A DNA stretch of 64,000 nt, taken from contig JAUJEB010000003.1 of the NCBI GenBank assembly GCA_030442055.1, forward strand, positions 558,001 through 622,000, read 5' to 3'. Made by a program: the position numbers and the translations under genes. The notes beneath the pieces are model-generated. The model did no database searches. It was not told the DNA's origin and was given only the letters and a program-made list of their open reading frames with translations. Within the stretch, counting starts at the first letter, position 1. Each line of letters starts with the position of its first letter. The stretch comes from Agaribacillus aureus. GTDB lineage: Bacteria; Bacteroidota; Bacteroidia; Cytophagales; Cyclobacteriaceae. Shown in pieces: positions 44,494 through 54,900 of the stretch.

Positions 44494-46098
44494 TTAATAG
44501 CCTGGATTCTGTTCTAAATTAGGATTGGAAGCCAATTCCCTTGGAGGATAAGGGTATAGCATCCTATGAGGTTCAATGGTAAATTGAAAATCCTGCGGAT
44601 AGCCATCGCCGGCTCCTGGTGAACTTTCATTCTGATTAGGGTTATAAAAACCCTCCAATTTTGCCTTACAATATTCTAATCCTCTTCTGCGCATATCGAA
44701 AAGCATGTTCTGCTCGAATGTCAATTCCAGGTCTCTTTCCAGGAATACAGCATCTCTGAATTCACTCTGCGACAAGCCACTTAACGGTGGTAGTCCTGCC
44801 CTTGCCCTGGTCGCATTAAGCCCTGTATAATCTGCCGATCCCAGCTCATTGGTTACTTCGGAGTGCATTAATAATACATCGGCATACCTTAATACAGGAA
44901 AATTATTCGGACAGAAAAAGTTATTATCCAACTCGGCACCCACGGCCCGGTATTTACCTATATAACCCTGGGCTCTGTCACCATCTTCCATAGTAAATAC
45001 CTCACCGGCACTATGCGTAGCATTATCTCTTGTCAAGGTATATTCTGTGATAATAGTCCAATCATATCTGGGGCCGGAATCATGAGATTCGTACCATTTG
45101 GCAAATTCAGGGGGTACGCCATCTAATGCGGAACCCGCTGAAAAATCGGTAGTGGTAGTCCAAATACCCTCGGTAGGATCTGAGGGCGTCATATAACCGA
45201 ATATACCTCTGAAATTTTGCTGTGTACCTTGTTTCTGTATAGCATAAATGAATTCCTCATTGTTATCATTTTGCCAATCCCAAAGATCCTGGTATGGTGT
45301 TGCCGATTGAACCAGGGCGTATTCACCGGAGGAGATTACCTGATCCAGGGCATCTTTAGCAGCTTGCAAATTAGAATTATCATTTAACGGCTCGCCGGCC
45401 ATGGTAAGATATACTTTGGCCAAAGTACCCAGGGCGGCACCTTTTGTGATATGGCCCGCGTTAAATCCCCGGGAGGTATATTCACTTCTGGTGGGCAGTA
45501 CCGAGGCGGCATCCTGAAGGTCCTGGATAATAAATGCATAAGTTTCTGCTATAGAAGATCTGGCAGGAAATAATTCATCATCCAATGTCTGTGCCTTATC
45601 AATGATCGGCATGCCTCCCCACAGCCTCACTGCATAAAAATAGGTCATGGCCCTGAGAAATTTAGCTTCACCAACAATTTCTGCCTGTCGCTGCGTGTCC
45701 TCCATTTCAATGTCCGGAACAAGGCCAATGATGTCATTTGACATTCTTATCGTATTCCAAATATGATCCATGATTTCAAAATAAGCAGGATCTGTAAAGG
45801 TATTATTCCAGCTCCAGGTAGAAAGGTGATTCCGTTCGTGTACCTGTCTGAAGCGGTAATGCACAGAGGGTGTAGGAAATTCAGTGGCCCAAAACATTCT
45901 GTGATTGTTAACAACCAGCACTCCCATAAATCTGTGGGTGGCATTCACCATGGTTTCAACGGTAGCTTCATTAGGAAAATTACCTTCTCCAAAAGAGCTA
46001 AAGAGATCCTCCTCGAGGTATTGATCACACCCCATGGGGAAAATAAGCAAGCCTACTATAATAGGTAAATATAAAAGTATCTTTCTCATCTCAATCAA
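44494..46098 (-). CDS. SusD-family outer-membrane lipoprotein of unit C
   Basis: 534 residues (or 531 from the Met at 46089). Lipobox FPMGC (Cys24) followed by DQYLEEDLFSSFGEGNFPNE. Strongly similar throughout to the unit B SusD (PDIEMEDTQRQAEIVGEAKF, FYAVRLWGGMPIID, WYESHDSGPRYDWTIITEYT, YADVLLMHSEVTNEL, RAGLPPLSGLSQSEF, FLERDLELTFEQNMLFDMRR, NPNLEQNPGY). It begins 2 bases after its SusC stop, giving tight coupling. An insert near the C-terminus (NESSPGAGDGYPQ) is not in unit B. Confidence 0.96.
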   Translation of the reverse strand: MIEMRKILLYLPIIVGLLIFPMGCDQYLEEDLFSSFGEGNFPNEATVETMVNATHRFMGVLVVNNHRMFWATEFPTPSVHYRFRQVHERNHLSTWSWNNTFTDPAYFEIMDHIWNTIRMSNDIIGLVPDIEMEDTQRQAEIVGEAKFLRAMTYFYAVRLWGGMPIIDKAQTLDDELFPARSSIAETYAFIIQDLQDAASVLPTRSEYTSRGFNAGHITKGAALGTLAKVYLTMAGEPLNDNSNLQAAKDALDQVISSGEYALVQSATPYQDLWDWQNDNNEEFIYAIQKQGTQQNFRGIFGYMTPSDPTEGIWTTTTDFSAGSALDGVPPEFAKWYESHDSGPRYDWTIITEYTLTRDNATHSAGEVFTMEDGDRAQGYIGKYRAVGAELDNNFFCPNNFPVLRYADVLLMHSEVTNELGSADYTGLNATRARAGLPPLSGLSQSEFRDAVFLERDLELTFEQNMLFDMRRRGLEYCKAKLEGFYNPNQNESSPGAGDGYPQDFQFTIEPHRMLYPYPPRELASNPNLEQNPGY

Positions 46099-46100
46099 AT

Positions 46101-49100
46101 TTAGAAGTTAATATTTACACCAATCGTATAGGTTTTGGCCAGGGGATAAACACCGGTATCAAAACCCTCACTAAACGCGAATGTACCTCCTGAGCTGACG
46201 TCAGGATTATACCCGTCATAACTGGTAATGGTGAATACATTGGTGGCGTTTAAATAAACATTAAGCCCTCCCAAGAAATTTATAGTGCTGGTAGGAACGC
46301 TATATCCAAGCCGGACATTTTTCAGCCTTAAATAACTCGCATCCTCCATTCCTCTGTTATGGAATCCTTCTCCTCTCCAACCATTTCCTCCTGATCTGTT
46401 GATGGCACTGGTGGCATCTCGGTTATCAGGCGTCCATACATCAGTAAACTCCGCATCTATATCTCCGCCATAAAACATAAATACATCTGCTCCTGTGATT
46501 CCCTGGAAGAACAGGGAAAGATCAAAGTTTTTCCAGCTAAAGCGATTGGTAAATCCAAAAATAAAATCAGGCTGCCCGGTACCCAGGGACTCCTTATCAT
46601 CGTTGGTAATGATACCGTCACCGTTCACGTCCTTGTATATCCAAAAGCCTTCCTGGTTATTGGCTCGGCTGGGATCCATATCAACCGGCCAGCTATCTGC
46701 CTGCGCCTGATCACGGAAAACGCCTTCTATGATAAAGCCATAAATTTCTCCGGCAGGTCGTCCGTTATAAAGCCTCGGACCTCCATTTCTTGGCCATGTA
46801 GCTACTTCAACATAGGGTTCTCCTGTATTGGGGTCGATGGTAGTACCCTCTCCTACGTCTGTTGCCTCCGATTTGAGGTAAGTGAGGTTCGCATTAATGT
46901 CCCAGTGAAAATCACCGTCCAGCACTACATAGTCCACTGAAAATTCAAGGCCGCTGTTCCTTAGTGACCCTATATTCTGTATAGACGATTGAAATCCTGT
47001 ACTTTTGGGAATTACTACCGGAAGTATCAGGTCATCGGTGTCCTTAATAAAATAATCGAAGGTAAACCCTAGTCGGTTATTCAAAAACCTGGCATCAAAA
47101 CCCACGTTCCACTGCGTGGTAGTTTCCCACTTCAGATCGGGGTTTGATATTCTCGATAAACTTGCTGCATTAACAACCTGATTATCAAAACTATAATTCC
47201 GGTTGATCGACCAAAGACCAATGGAACTGTATGGATCCAACGCCCCATTACCGGTTTGCCCCACACTAGCTCTGATTTTCAAGTCGGTTATCAGGCTCTG
47301 TCCCTGCATGAAAGCTTCCTCAGAAGGCCTCCAGGCCAGTGCTAAAGAAGGGAAAAATGACCATTTGTTCGCCGCTCCAAACCTGGAAGAACCATCGCGT
47401 CTTAAATTGACACTGGCATAGTACCTGTTCTGATAATCATAGTTTACCCTGCCAAAAAAACCGGCTGTTTGCCATTTGTTTTTGCCGTTGGTTATTGACC
47501 TGGTTTCCGCATCGCCGGCCGCCAGGTTTTCAGTTCCCAAATCATCTGTAGCAAAATCCCTGACACCAATATTTAAGTTAGAAATGGTCTGCTCTATCAA
47601 TTCCGTACCGGCTACAGCATTTATATTATGTTGGCCGAAACTTTTGGTCCAGGTGAGGTAGGCATTAGCATTGGTTCTTAATGACTCAATAGTATTTATG
47701 TCCGCATCACCTCTAGCAACCGGGCTACCGAAAATGGTTAACGTTCTATCGATAAATGTTTCCCTTGTTCCATCGGAGTAATCAATACCATAACTCGCTG
47801 TCAACTTTAAAGATTCGTTGAATTTAAGATCAACAAAGGTGTTCGCTAACACGCGGTTGGTCTTCAGCTGATCATCAATAGCGCCCACTATTCTAAATGG
47901 ATTCGTGTATTGATTAGCTAATTTAGTGTCAGTATACCACAGCCCTGTGGTTTCATCAAACCAATCCGGATTGATGGCGGGGCTATAACCCAATGCAAAA
48001 GTCACCGTATTGTAATTGAAACCAGCCCCTGTAGGCACCCTGTCATTGATCGAATGACTTAACAGCACGTTAGTTCTTACACTCACCAATTCACCCAAAT
48101 TCTGATCGAGGTTTAACCGGAGTTGCGCATCCTTAAAGCCGGAGTTAATCATAATTCCCTCCTGGTCATAAAACTTTCCGGATAATAAATATTTGGTATT
48201 ATTGTCTCCTCCTGAAAAGGATACCGACATGTCGTGTACAGGTGCTGTGCGATATAACAGGTCTTGCCAATTGTGGGTCTCGGCATTTTGCGGTAGCGGA
48301 TGAAATGGATCAGATCCATTAAACCCTACGTTGGCGGGATCTACACCGCTATTGATTTCCGCTTCATTTCTCCTGGCAGCAAAGGCAGGGCCATCCAATC
48401 TGGTAATTTTACGAATAATCGACTGGCTTCCATAGGAATAGTTCACGCTGACCTTGGTCTTACCGGCAACACCTCTTTTGGTTTTGATAAGCACAACGCC
48501 ATTTGCGCCCCTGCTACCATAAATGGCCGTGGCCGCCGCATCTTTCAAAATTTCAATGGACTCAATGTCATTTGGATTGATAAACGACAAAGCGTTGGGT
48601 CTTACTTTATTTGCATTAGTACTTTCGACAGTCCCTTCATTGAATCCTCCGGAAACATACAAATCATCATTATCACTATTAACCGGGAAACCATCGATGA
48701 TGTATAACGGCTCGGTTGAACCTGTGATGGTACTTGTACCCCGTATCCTGATGTTAATACCACCACCAGGGGCGGCATCTCCTGTGGTCACCTGGACGCC
48801 AGCAGCCCTTCCCTGTAATAAGGCACTAACCGTATTCGTTGGGATCTCCTGGATATCCTCACTGGTAATTGAAGCTACAGAACCGGTCAGGTCACTCCTT
48901 TTAACAGCTCCGTAACCAATAACGACAATCTCTTCCAAACTTGAAATATCCTGGATCATAGTGACATCGATCACGGTTCGATTACCAATTTCGATCTCCT
49001 CACTATTCATTCCCACATAGGAAAATACCAATGTTGTTACCTCATTGCTAATATCCAGGGTGTATTTCCCTTCAGCATCTGTGATAGTACCTACCGTCGT

Positions 49101-49637
49101 TTCCTTGGCAATCACGTTGACACCGGGAATTGGCTCACCATCGCTGTCGATAACGCGACCGGTGATGGTCCTATCTGCAATTTCATTTATCCTTAACGTT
49201 CTTATTTTTTTTCTGGGCAAGAAAGACCGGTTGGTAGTATTTGCCCCTACATATCTGTCAAGTTCTTTGACTTTCGTGGTAGTCAAGACTATTTGTCTAT
49301 CAAGCACAAGGTAATTGACATCTGTACGCTTAAACAGTCCATCCAATACGTCACTTATTTTTTTATCTTCCGCTTCTACATTAACAACTCTTTCGGTATC
49401 TATAAGCTTTTGATTAAAAAGAAAATAAAATTCACTTTGCTTTTCAATCTCGTCAAGCACTTTTTCGAGCGTGACGTTCGACATACTCAATGACAATTTT
49501 GTATTCTGTGAATAGGAATTACCGGCAAATACGTTGCAAATCCCTACTACAAGACATAATACAGTTAATCTCATAGATCTTTCGATTTTGGTTAAATTAA
49601 GGGCAGAATTAAATTCCCTTAATGGTATTTTTTTCAT
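46101..49637 (-). CDS. SusC-family TonB-dependent transducer of unit C, with STN domain
   Basis: 1178 residues. A 20-residue lead precedes the hydrophobic signal (MRLTVLCLVVGICNVFAG), so the start may be internal. The STN domain covers about 45-120 (LSLSMSNVTLEKVLDEIEKQ, FYFLFNQKLIDTERVV), with a linker rich in basic residues, then a carboxypeptidase-regulatory-like domain (ITGRVIDSDGEPIPGVNV), EEIVVIGYGAVKRSDLTGSV from about 234, plug (GRAAGVQVTTGDAAPGGGIN, YIIDGFPVNSDNDDL, YGSRGANGVVLIKTKRG) and a barrel ending KTYTIGVNINF. The transport part is a close paralogue of unit B; the STN is not. Confidence 0.96.
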   Translation of the reverse strand: MKKIPLREFNSALNLTKIERSMRLTVLCLVVGICNVFAGNSYSQNTKLSLSMSNVTLEKVLDEIEKQSEFYFLFNQKLIDTERVVNVEAEDKKISDVLDGLFKRTDVNYLVLDRQIVLTTTKVKELDRYVGANTTNRSFLPRKKIRTLRINEIADRTITGRVIDSDGEPIPGVNVIAKETTVGTITDAEGKYTLDISNEVTTLVFSYVGMNSEEIEIGNRTVIDVTMIQDISSLEEIVVIGYGAVKRSDLTGSVASITSEDIQEIPTNTVSALLQGRAAGVQVTTGDAAPGGGINIRIRGTSTITGSTEPLYIIDGFPVNSDNDDLYVSGGFNEGTVESTNANKVRPNALSFINPNDIESIEILKDAAATAIYGSRGANGVVLIKTKRGVAGKTKVSVNYSYGSQSIIRKITRLDGPAFAARRNEAEINSGVDPANVGFNGSDPFHPLPQNAETHNWQDLLYRTAPVHDMSVSFSGGDNNTKYLLSGKFYDQEGIMINSGFKDAQLRLNLDQNLGELVSVRTNVLLSHSINDRVPTGAGFNYNTVTFALGYSPAINPDWFDETTGLWYTDTKLANQYTNPFRIVGAIDDQLKTNRVLANTFVDLKFNESLKLTASYGIDYSDGTRETFIDRTLTIFGSPVARGDADINTIESLRTNANAYLTWTKSFGQHNINAVAGTELIEQTISNLNIGVRDFATDDLGTENLAAGDAETRSITNGKNKWQTAGFFGRVNYDYQNRYYASVNLRRDGSSRFGAANKWSFFPSLALAWRPSEEAFMQGQSLITDLKIRASVGQTGNGALDPYSSIGLWSINRNYSFDNQVVNAASLSRISNPDLKWETTTQWNVGFDARFLNNRLGFTFDYFIKDTDDLILPVVIPKSTGFQSSIQNIGSLRNSGLEFSVDYVVLDGDFHWDINANLTYLKSEATDVGEGTTIDPNTGEPYVEVATWPRNGGPRLYNGRPAGEIYGFIIEGVFRDQAQADSWPVDMDPSRANNQEGFWIYKDVNGDGIITNDDKESLGTGQPDFIFGFTNRFSWKNFDLSLFFQGITGADVFMFYGGDIDAEFTDVWTPDNRDATSAINRSGGNGWRGEGFHNRGMEDASYLRLKNVRLGYSVPTSTINFLGGLNVYLNATNVFTITSYDGYNPDVSSGGTFAFSEGFDTGVYPLAKTYTIGVNINF

Positions 49638-49699
49638 AATTTTAAACAGTTTAGTAGTGTTACATCATACAATTATTCATTTTAACGCTGCTACTTCTG

Positions 49700-49728
49700 G
49701 CAGGAAAGTGGGTTCAGCACTTTCCTGC
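49700..49728. terminator. Hairpin between fecR and susC of unit C
   Basis: Perfect 11-base arms GCAGGAAAGTG (49700-49710) and CACTTTCCTGC (49718-49728), 7-base loop, followed on the plus strand by ACTTTTTAATTT. It lies 65 bases after the fecR stop and 62 before the susC start on the transcribed minus strand, where no U run follows. Third member of a positionally conserved set. Confidence 0.6.
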
Positions 49729-49793
49729 ACTTTTTAATTTGTAAATCTGATTTTTCTCATAGGCACCAAGGTTTTAGGTTATGGCCAGACGGC

Positions 49794-50831
49794 TTATCTG
49801 ACCGTTATTATTACTTTTCTTTTCTCATATTTTCCATTTAAATCCATTTTTCTTTTCTCCACTTCATATTCTATGGGGAAGCTTATTTTCAACAATCTGA
49901 GCACCTCTTCGATGGCTTCGTTTTCAAAAGTGGCTCTCAGGCGCAGGTCCCTGTTCTTTTCATTCCGCACCTCGACATCCATGTTGTACCACCGGCCAAG
50001 GCGTTTGCCAACAACCGCTATATCATCATTTCTAAAGACCAGCTTCCCCTCAGTCCAGGAGGAATATTTATAGGGATCTACTTTAGATCTGACCAGTTTT
50101 CTGGTGTCGCTGTTATAGATAATTTTATCATTCGGATCCATATCCACCTCATTTTTTCCATGTATATGGTTCAATTTCACCTTTCCGGATTCCAATACCA
50201 CCTGTATCTCATTCACATCTTTGTAGGCGGCAACATTAAACCGCGTACCAAGCACTGAGATATTAAGATCGGTAGCAACTACGTTGAATGGCTTTGTGGG
50301 ATCTTTTTTAATATCAAAAAAAGCTTCCCCGGTCAGCTTGACATTTCGTTCATTGCCAAATTTGATGGGATAGGTCAGGAAGGATCCACTATTTAACCAG
50401 CCAACGCTACCATCGGGCAGCGTAAATTTCACCCTGGAACCTAATGGCGCCTCGATCTCTGCCCACGTTTCGGATACTTTCAGTTGCTGATCATCCTGTT
50501 GTAATAAAAAAGCCAACGTCAACGCTAACGGTATCAGTAAAAGCGCCGCTACGCGGGAATAAGTATTCCATAACCTGATAACCAGCCCCTCCTTTTTCCT
50601 TTCCTGCTGGTGTTGAAATTTGTAATACAATTTATGTAAGATGTGATCAAGATTTTTATCCTGAGCCATGGTAGTTTCATCAAACCTATGCCACTCCGAT
50701 AAAAGAAATGTCTCTAGCGCTTCTTTTCTGCTGTCATCCTGAAACACTTCCTCAACGCCTGACGTATCTTCCTCAGAATAAGCTCCCGAAAAGAATCTTC
50801 TTAACTGTTCCTTATCAATTTTTTCTTTCAT
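49794..50831 (-). CDS. FecR-family anti-sigma regulator of unit C
   Basis: 345 residues. The N-terminal anti-sigma region (about 1-85) begins KEQLRRFFSGAYSEEDTSGV and includes FLLSEWHRFDE. Membrane segment about 90-112 (RVAALLLIPLALTLAFLLQQ). Periplasmic FecR domain about 130-235 (SRVKFTLPDGSVGWLNSGSF, NVKLTGEAFFDIKKD, VLGTRFNVAAYKDVNEI). C-terminal DUF4974-type domain about 265-340 (VVGKRLGRWYNMDVEVRNEK, ATFENEAIEEVLRLL) with a basic tail. It differs clearly from the other two FecRs, in keeping with its own cognate sigma and STN partner. Preceded by a 318-base gap (50832-51149) in which only A/T-rich sequence was seen. Confidence 0.95.
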   Translation of the reverse strand: MKEKIDKEQLRRFFSGAYSEEDTSGVEEVFQDDSRKEALETFLLSEWHRFDETTMAQDKNLDHILHKLYYKFQHQQERKKEGLVIRLWNTYSRVAALLLIPLALTLAFLLQQDDQQLKVSETWAEIEAPLGSRVKFTLPDGSVGWLNSGSFLTYPIKFGNERNVKLTGEAFFDIKKDPTKPFNVVATDLNISVLGTRFNVAAYKDVNEIQVVLESGKVKLNHIHGKNEVDMDPNDKIIYNSDTRKLVRSKVDPYKYSSWTEGKLVFRNDDIAVVGKRLGRWYNMDVEVRNEKNRDLRLRATFENEAIEEVLRLLKISFPIEYEVEKRKMDLNGKYEKRKVIITVR

Positions 50832-51149
50832 TATACTAAATGCAATTATCGAATTTTGTGATCTACTTATTAATGGTTATATCCGCGAAAAAGAAAAACC
50901 CCCTATCGCCAGCTAATTTTTTTTATATTATTTAAATTCCATTTAACGGTCACCATATATTTTTTATACTTTCACCTTATAAAGTTGGTATTCACGACAA
51001 ACTAATTTCTCAAAAACAAGGAATTGGAATGGTTGTGTTCGAAAACAGTTCTAATTAAAAAGCGTCATGTTTTGCAGGTGGTAACCTCTTCCCTTCAACC
51101 ATGCCTCATTTATGCCAGGCACCCAGATACCGATGAAACTGATAAAAAA

Positions 51150-51737
51150 TTATCCTATAAACAGTATGAAAAACAGAATGGTGGACAGGTTTTCAGTTCT
51201 CCAGTTCAGCCGGATAAATTTTATTGCCTCGGTCAGTTGGTTTTCTACTGTTTTGGGGCTGATACCCATATCAGCGGCAATTTCTTTGACGGTCAAACCA
51301 TCCAGGCGGCTTTTCATAAAAACTTCCTTCCTGCGGGCCGGTAATTTATCGACAAGCTGTTTTAAATAATCAAGCAGGGAGTGGTAATCTACCTGGTTGG
51401 TTGTATCGATGTCAAAATCTGCCTTTACATAGCTTGATTCCAGGTACGTTTTAAATCTTTCTTTTTTGATAAAACTTTTCCTGATGATATTAAAGGCAAT
51501 GGTAAAAATATATGATTTAAAAGAAAGCTCTGATTTTAAACCTGCGCGCTTTTCCCAAACCCTGGTAAAAACCTCCTGCACCAACTCTTCTGCCTCACTC
51601 TCAGATTTCAGGTATCCCAGTGCAAAGTGGTACAACCGTTTGCCATATATTCTAAACAAGCCTTCAAAGGCTTCAATATTATCTTTTTTGAGTTGTTCAA
51701 CATACACTACATCCGACTCACTAGATTTGACATTCAT
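51150..51737 (-). CDS. ECF sigma factor of unit C, with hydrophobic C-terminal tail
   Basis: 195 residues, the usual length for Bacteroidota family-1 sigma factors. Region 2 at about 20-90 (FEGLFRIYGKRLYHFALGYL, EAEELVQEVFTRVWEKR) and region 4 at about 125-180 (LVDKLPARRKEVFMKSRLDG, LTVKEIAADMGISPKTVENQ). The last residues, LSTILFFILFIG, are hydrophobic. The start ATG (51737) is the first in frame. Predicted to activate the unit C susCD genes when FecR is signalled; the hydrophobic end would place it at the membrane. Confidence 0.94.
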   Translation of the reverse strand: MNVKSSESDVVYVEQLKKDNIEAFEGLFRIYGKRLYHFALGYLKSESEAEELVQEVFTRVWEKRAGLKSELSFKSYIFTIAFNIIRKSFIKKERFKTYLESSYVKADFDIDTTNQVDYHSLLDYLKQLVDKLPARRKEVFMKSRLDGLTVKEIAADMGISPKTVENQLTEAIKFIRLNWRTENLSTILFFILFIG

Positions 51738-51919
51738 ATGCGTTAACAGGCTATAGTCACTATTATGACGTACTAATATAATAAAAATTCAATTAAACGG
51801 AAGTCATAGATTTTTTTATCCCACCCAACGTTTCAACTACATTGCCGAAGACTTTTTGATGGCCTGGAAATAAAAATCTTCCCCCTGTAGGCATTTATCA
51901 TTACCGAAATCCGTTTAAT

Positions 51920-51941
51920 ATCTTGTCCATCCGGGCAAGAT
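51920..51941 (-). terminator. Hairpin after the DUF5107 gene
   Basis: Arms ATCTTGTCC (51920-51928) and GGGCAAGAT (51933-51941), nine pairs including one G-U, with a 4-base loop. It starts about 55 bases after the DUF5107 stop codon on the minus strand and likely ends that transcript before the unit C sigma gene. Followed by ATTAAACGG, without a U run. Confidence 0.5.
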
Positions 51942-51995
51942 TTAAGGATTTTCTTTCTTTACCCGGTGTTCCCCCCGGCTCCTGTCTTCAAACTG

Positions 51996-54900
51996 TCAGG
52001 AACGCTTAACATGTAAATTTTCATTGGCACCGGCGTGAGCATTATCATGCGCTAAAACTTTCTGAAAGCACTCTTCGGCTTTTAAATTCATCCCTTTACC
52101 GGCATAACCCAATGCCATTAAATAGTAACAATGAATTTTGTTTCTCAACTTGAGATCTTCTTCCCAAATCATCAAATTTGGCAAAGAAACCGCGAAATAA
52201 TCGATTTTGACCTCATCGAAAACATGTTGTTCCCCAAAATCAACCAGTTTATTGAATCGGCCATAAGCGTTTTCTTTTTGTCCAAGTTTTAACAATGCCA
52301 GCCCCTGGTAAAATATAGTATCGGGCTGTTGATCATTGTAAAACCATGCAAATGACGGTTCGCTCAACCCGGTGGAAGCATCGGTCCATGCCTGTCTGGC
52401 GGCTTCGGGGTTATTCATCTTTTCATGGGCACAGCCAAGCCAGTAGTCAATGTTATTCTCCTGCGTTCCCGCGAGTTTGCCTTCTCCTAAATTATCGGGG
52501 TATGTTTTTGCTTTTTCGAGCAATTCAACGGCCCGGGCACCGTCTCCAGCATCAAGGGCCTGTCTGGCGAGGCCGACAAGACTGCCAACGTAGGCGCCGG
52601 TTACCCTTCCTTCACCCCCTTCCCACGGATGAAATTTTCTGTTCATAATCAAATCATAGGCCATTTTAAAATCTTTTTTCAGGATATATAGATAAGCCCG
52701 CTCAATGTATAAGTCATCACGCTCATTAACCAGGTTCAAATGATTTTCCAGAAAATCCAGGCGAAACCCGGTAGGTTTGTTCAACTTGCTATAAAGCTGG
52801 TCGAGCTCCATCAAAATCCTGGCATCAGTCTGGTCCAATTCAAAGGCTTTTTCAAGCAGGTCAAGGGCCTTTTCCGGTTGATTCAACTTATTATAATAGA
52901 CAAGGGCAAGGTTCCTTTGCGCCGTAGGAAATGCATCATGCTTTTGCACTGATTTTTCCCAACATTGCAGGGCGTCATCGTCTTGGCGGGCATTGTACCA
53001 GAAATTACCCAAATAATAAGGCGCCATAGCACCATCCGGATTGGCTTCCATTGCCAACCTCAACGCCGGAACCGACTCAATCCGGTTGGGAAAACAATAG
53101 CCTGGAGGGCAATTTTCTGCTTCCTGCAAAGTTTGAAGGGTTTCATTCGTATTTCCGGACTTTGATAAATACCAGGCTTTAAAATAAAATGCCATCGGAT
53201 AACCTGAAACCTGTGTTCCTATACCAATATTGAGCAGTGCTATAGCCTCATCATATCCACCGGCCCATGCATAATCCAGTGAAACTTCTATATAACTATG
53301 AATGTTGCCTCGCATTAACAATTTCATCTCTTCCAGGGATGTTTTGTCTCCAAGCAGGTATCTTTCAAAATAAACACCAACGTTAAATTTGTCCAGTGCC
53401 AGTGATTCTTCTGTTAGTTTAAATGCCTCATCAAATGCTCCTTTTTTTCTGAGGATTATTATTTTTAAGTGTCGCGCCTTATGATTATGCCAATTTCTCA
53501 CCAAAGATCGATCAACCGTATCCAGGGCCAAATGCCAGTCGCCGTTGGCGGCATCGATTTGGGCAATGTGAAAATAGCCGCTGTCCATGAAGGCTGCATT
53601 CCAGACCGATTTGTAAAAGGCCTTATAGGCCTCCTTATCCCTGCCCTGGTAACGTAAAGACAGTCCAAGATTAAAAAGCGGTTCCCCGTCATAAGGGTTC
53701 GGGTTACGTTGTATCTGTGTTTGACAGGCCGTTTGGAAGTATTTTTCGGCTGGTCCGAATTTTCCCCGTCGCAGCAGCCAAAGGCCCATCGCGTTATTGC
53801 AACGAATATCCCGGGGGTTGCGCCGAAGGGCTTCCAGGTAATAATCCGTAGGATCATACGTCGCGTGACGATATTGCTCGAGGTGTAATCCGTTGAGGTA
53901 AAGTTCTTCATTCTCCCGGATATCCGCAGGCGCCTTAGCCGGCGAGGCTGGCTCCGGCACCAGTTTAATTGTGTCTTTCTCAGGTACCCAGTCGATCAAT
54001 AAATCACCTTCCTCTGAGATAACAGAGATATAATACTGATGCTCGGCAATATTTGGGTCTATAACAATCTCCTTCTGATATGATAGCTCTGGGCTAAAGT
54101 CAAATTGCTCATCGAGAAACACCTGGTCTGCTCCAACAAGTTTGACAGTAGCATTGGGAAATAAGCCGGTTGTATATACTTTCACAAAAGCCTTTCCGCC
54201 CTTGAATTCCAAATTCAACATCGCCTCTTTGGAGGCATTTTTGACAACCCCCAGATCCCTGTAGGGCATGAAATACTGGTTAAATGATTTTTCCTCATAA
54301 GGCATTAACCATGAAAAATCAGGTTGGTTATCCGTGTACACGCCACACATCAATTCAATATAGGGGCCATTTTCGTCTGTAAGGTTCCTGTCCCAGGCCC
54401 TGCCAAAGTCCCCATGGCCCCAGGTCCATTGTTTTTTACCGGGAGAAACGTGATGGTTGGCTACATGAAGCAGGCCCCCCTTGCTGTCATTTTCGTACCC
54501 TCCTACGAAATTGTAATCGGATTGTATGGCCATGTAGGAGGTCGGAACGGGAATATTTTTGTAGCGGGAAATGTCTACACCGGAAGAATAATCAACCTTA
54601 TAGTAGGTACCTGTTGCTACCGGGAATTTGGAAACATCCCGTTTCCCGTGGTCAAAAACCGCATTTACATCAGGCGGAAATACCGATTGATATTCATCAT
54701 TCACTGACACTGCCGGGTTGGCCCACCATAAAAAGGTCTGAGGCTGCGACGTTCGGTTGTATAGCTTAACATCTATTTCCAGGTAGGCCTTATCGGGATA
54801 AAGCCGAAAACCGGCCATTCCCTTGGTTCCGGACATCCGCTCAATTTCGCTGCACCAAACCGTTTTGCTACCGTCGCCCTTATCCTCGATATGATAATCA

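Noticed and set aside
48523-48915. Plus-strand open frame antisense to the unit C plug domain
   Set aside because: Similar antisense frames occur opposite the same motif in other SusCs, so it follows from the conserved SusC codons.
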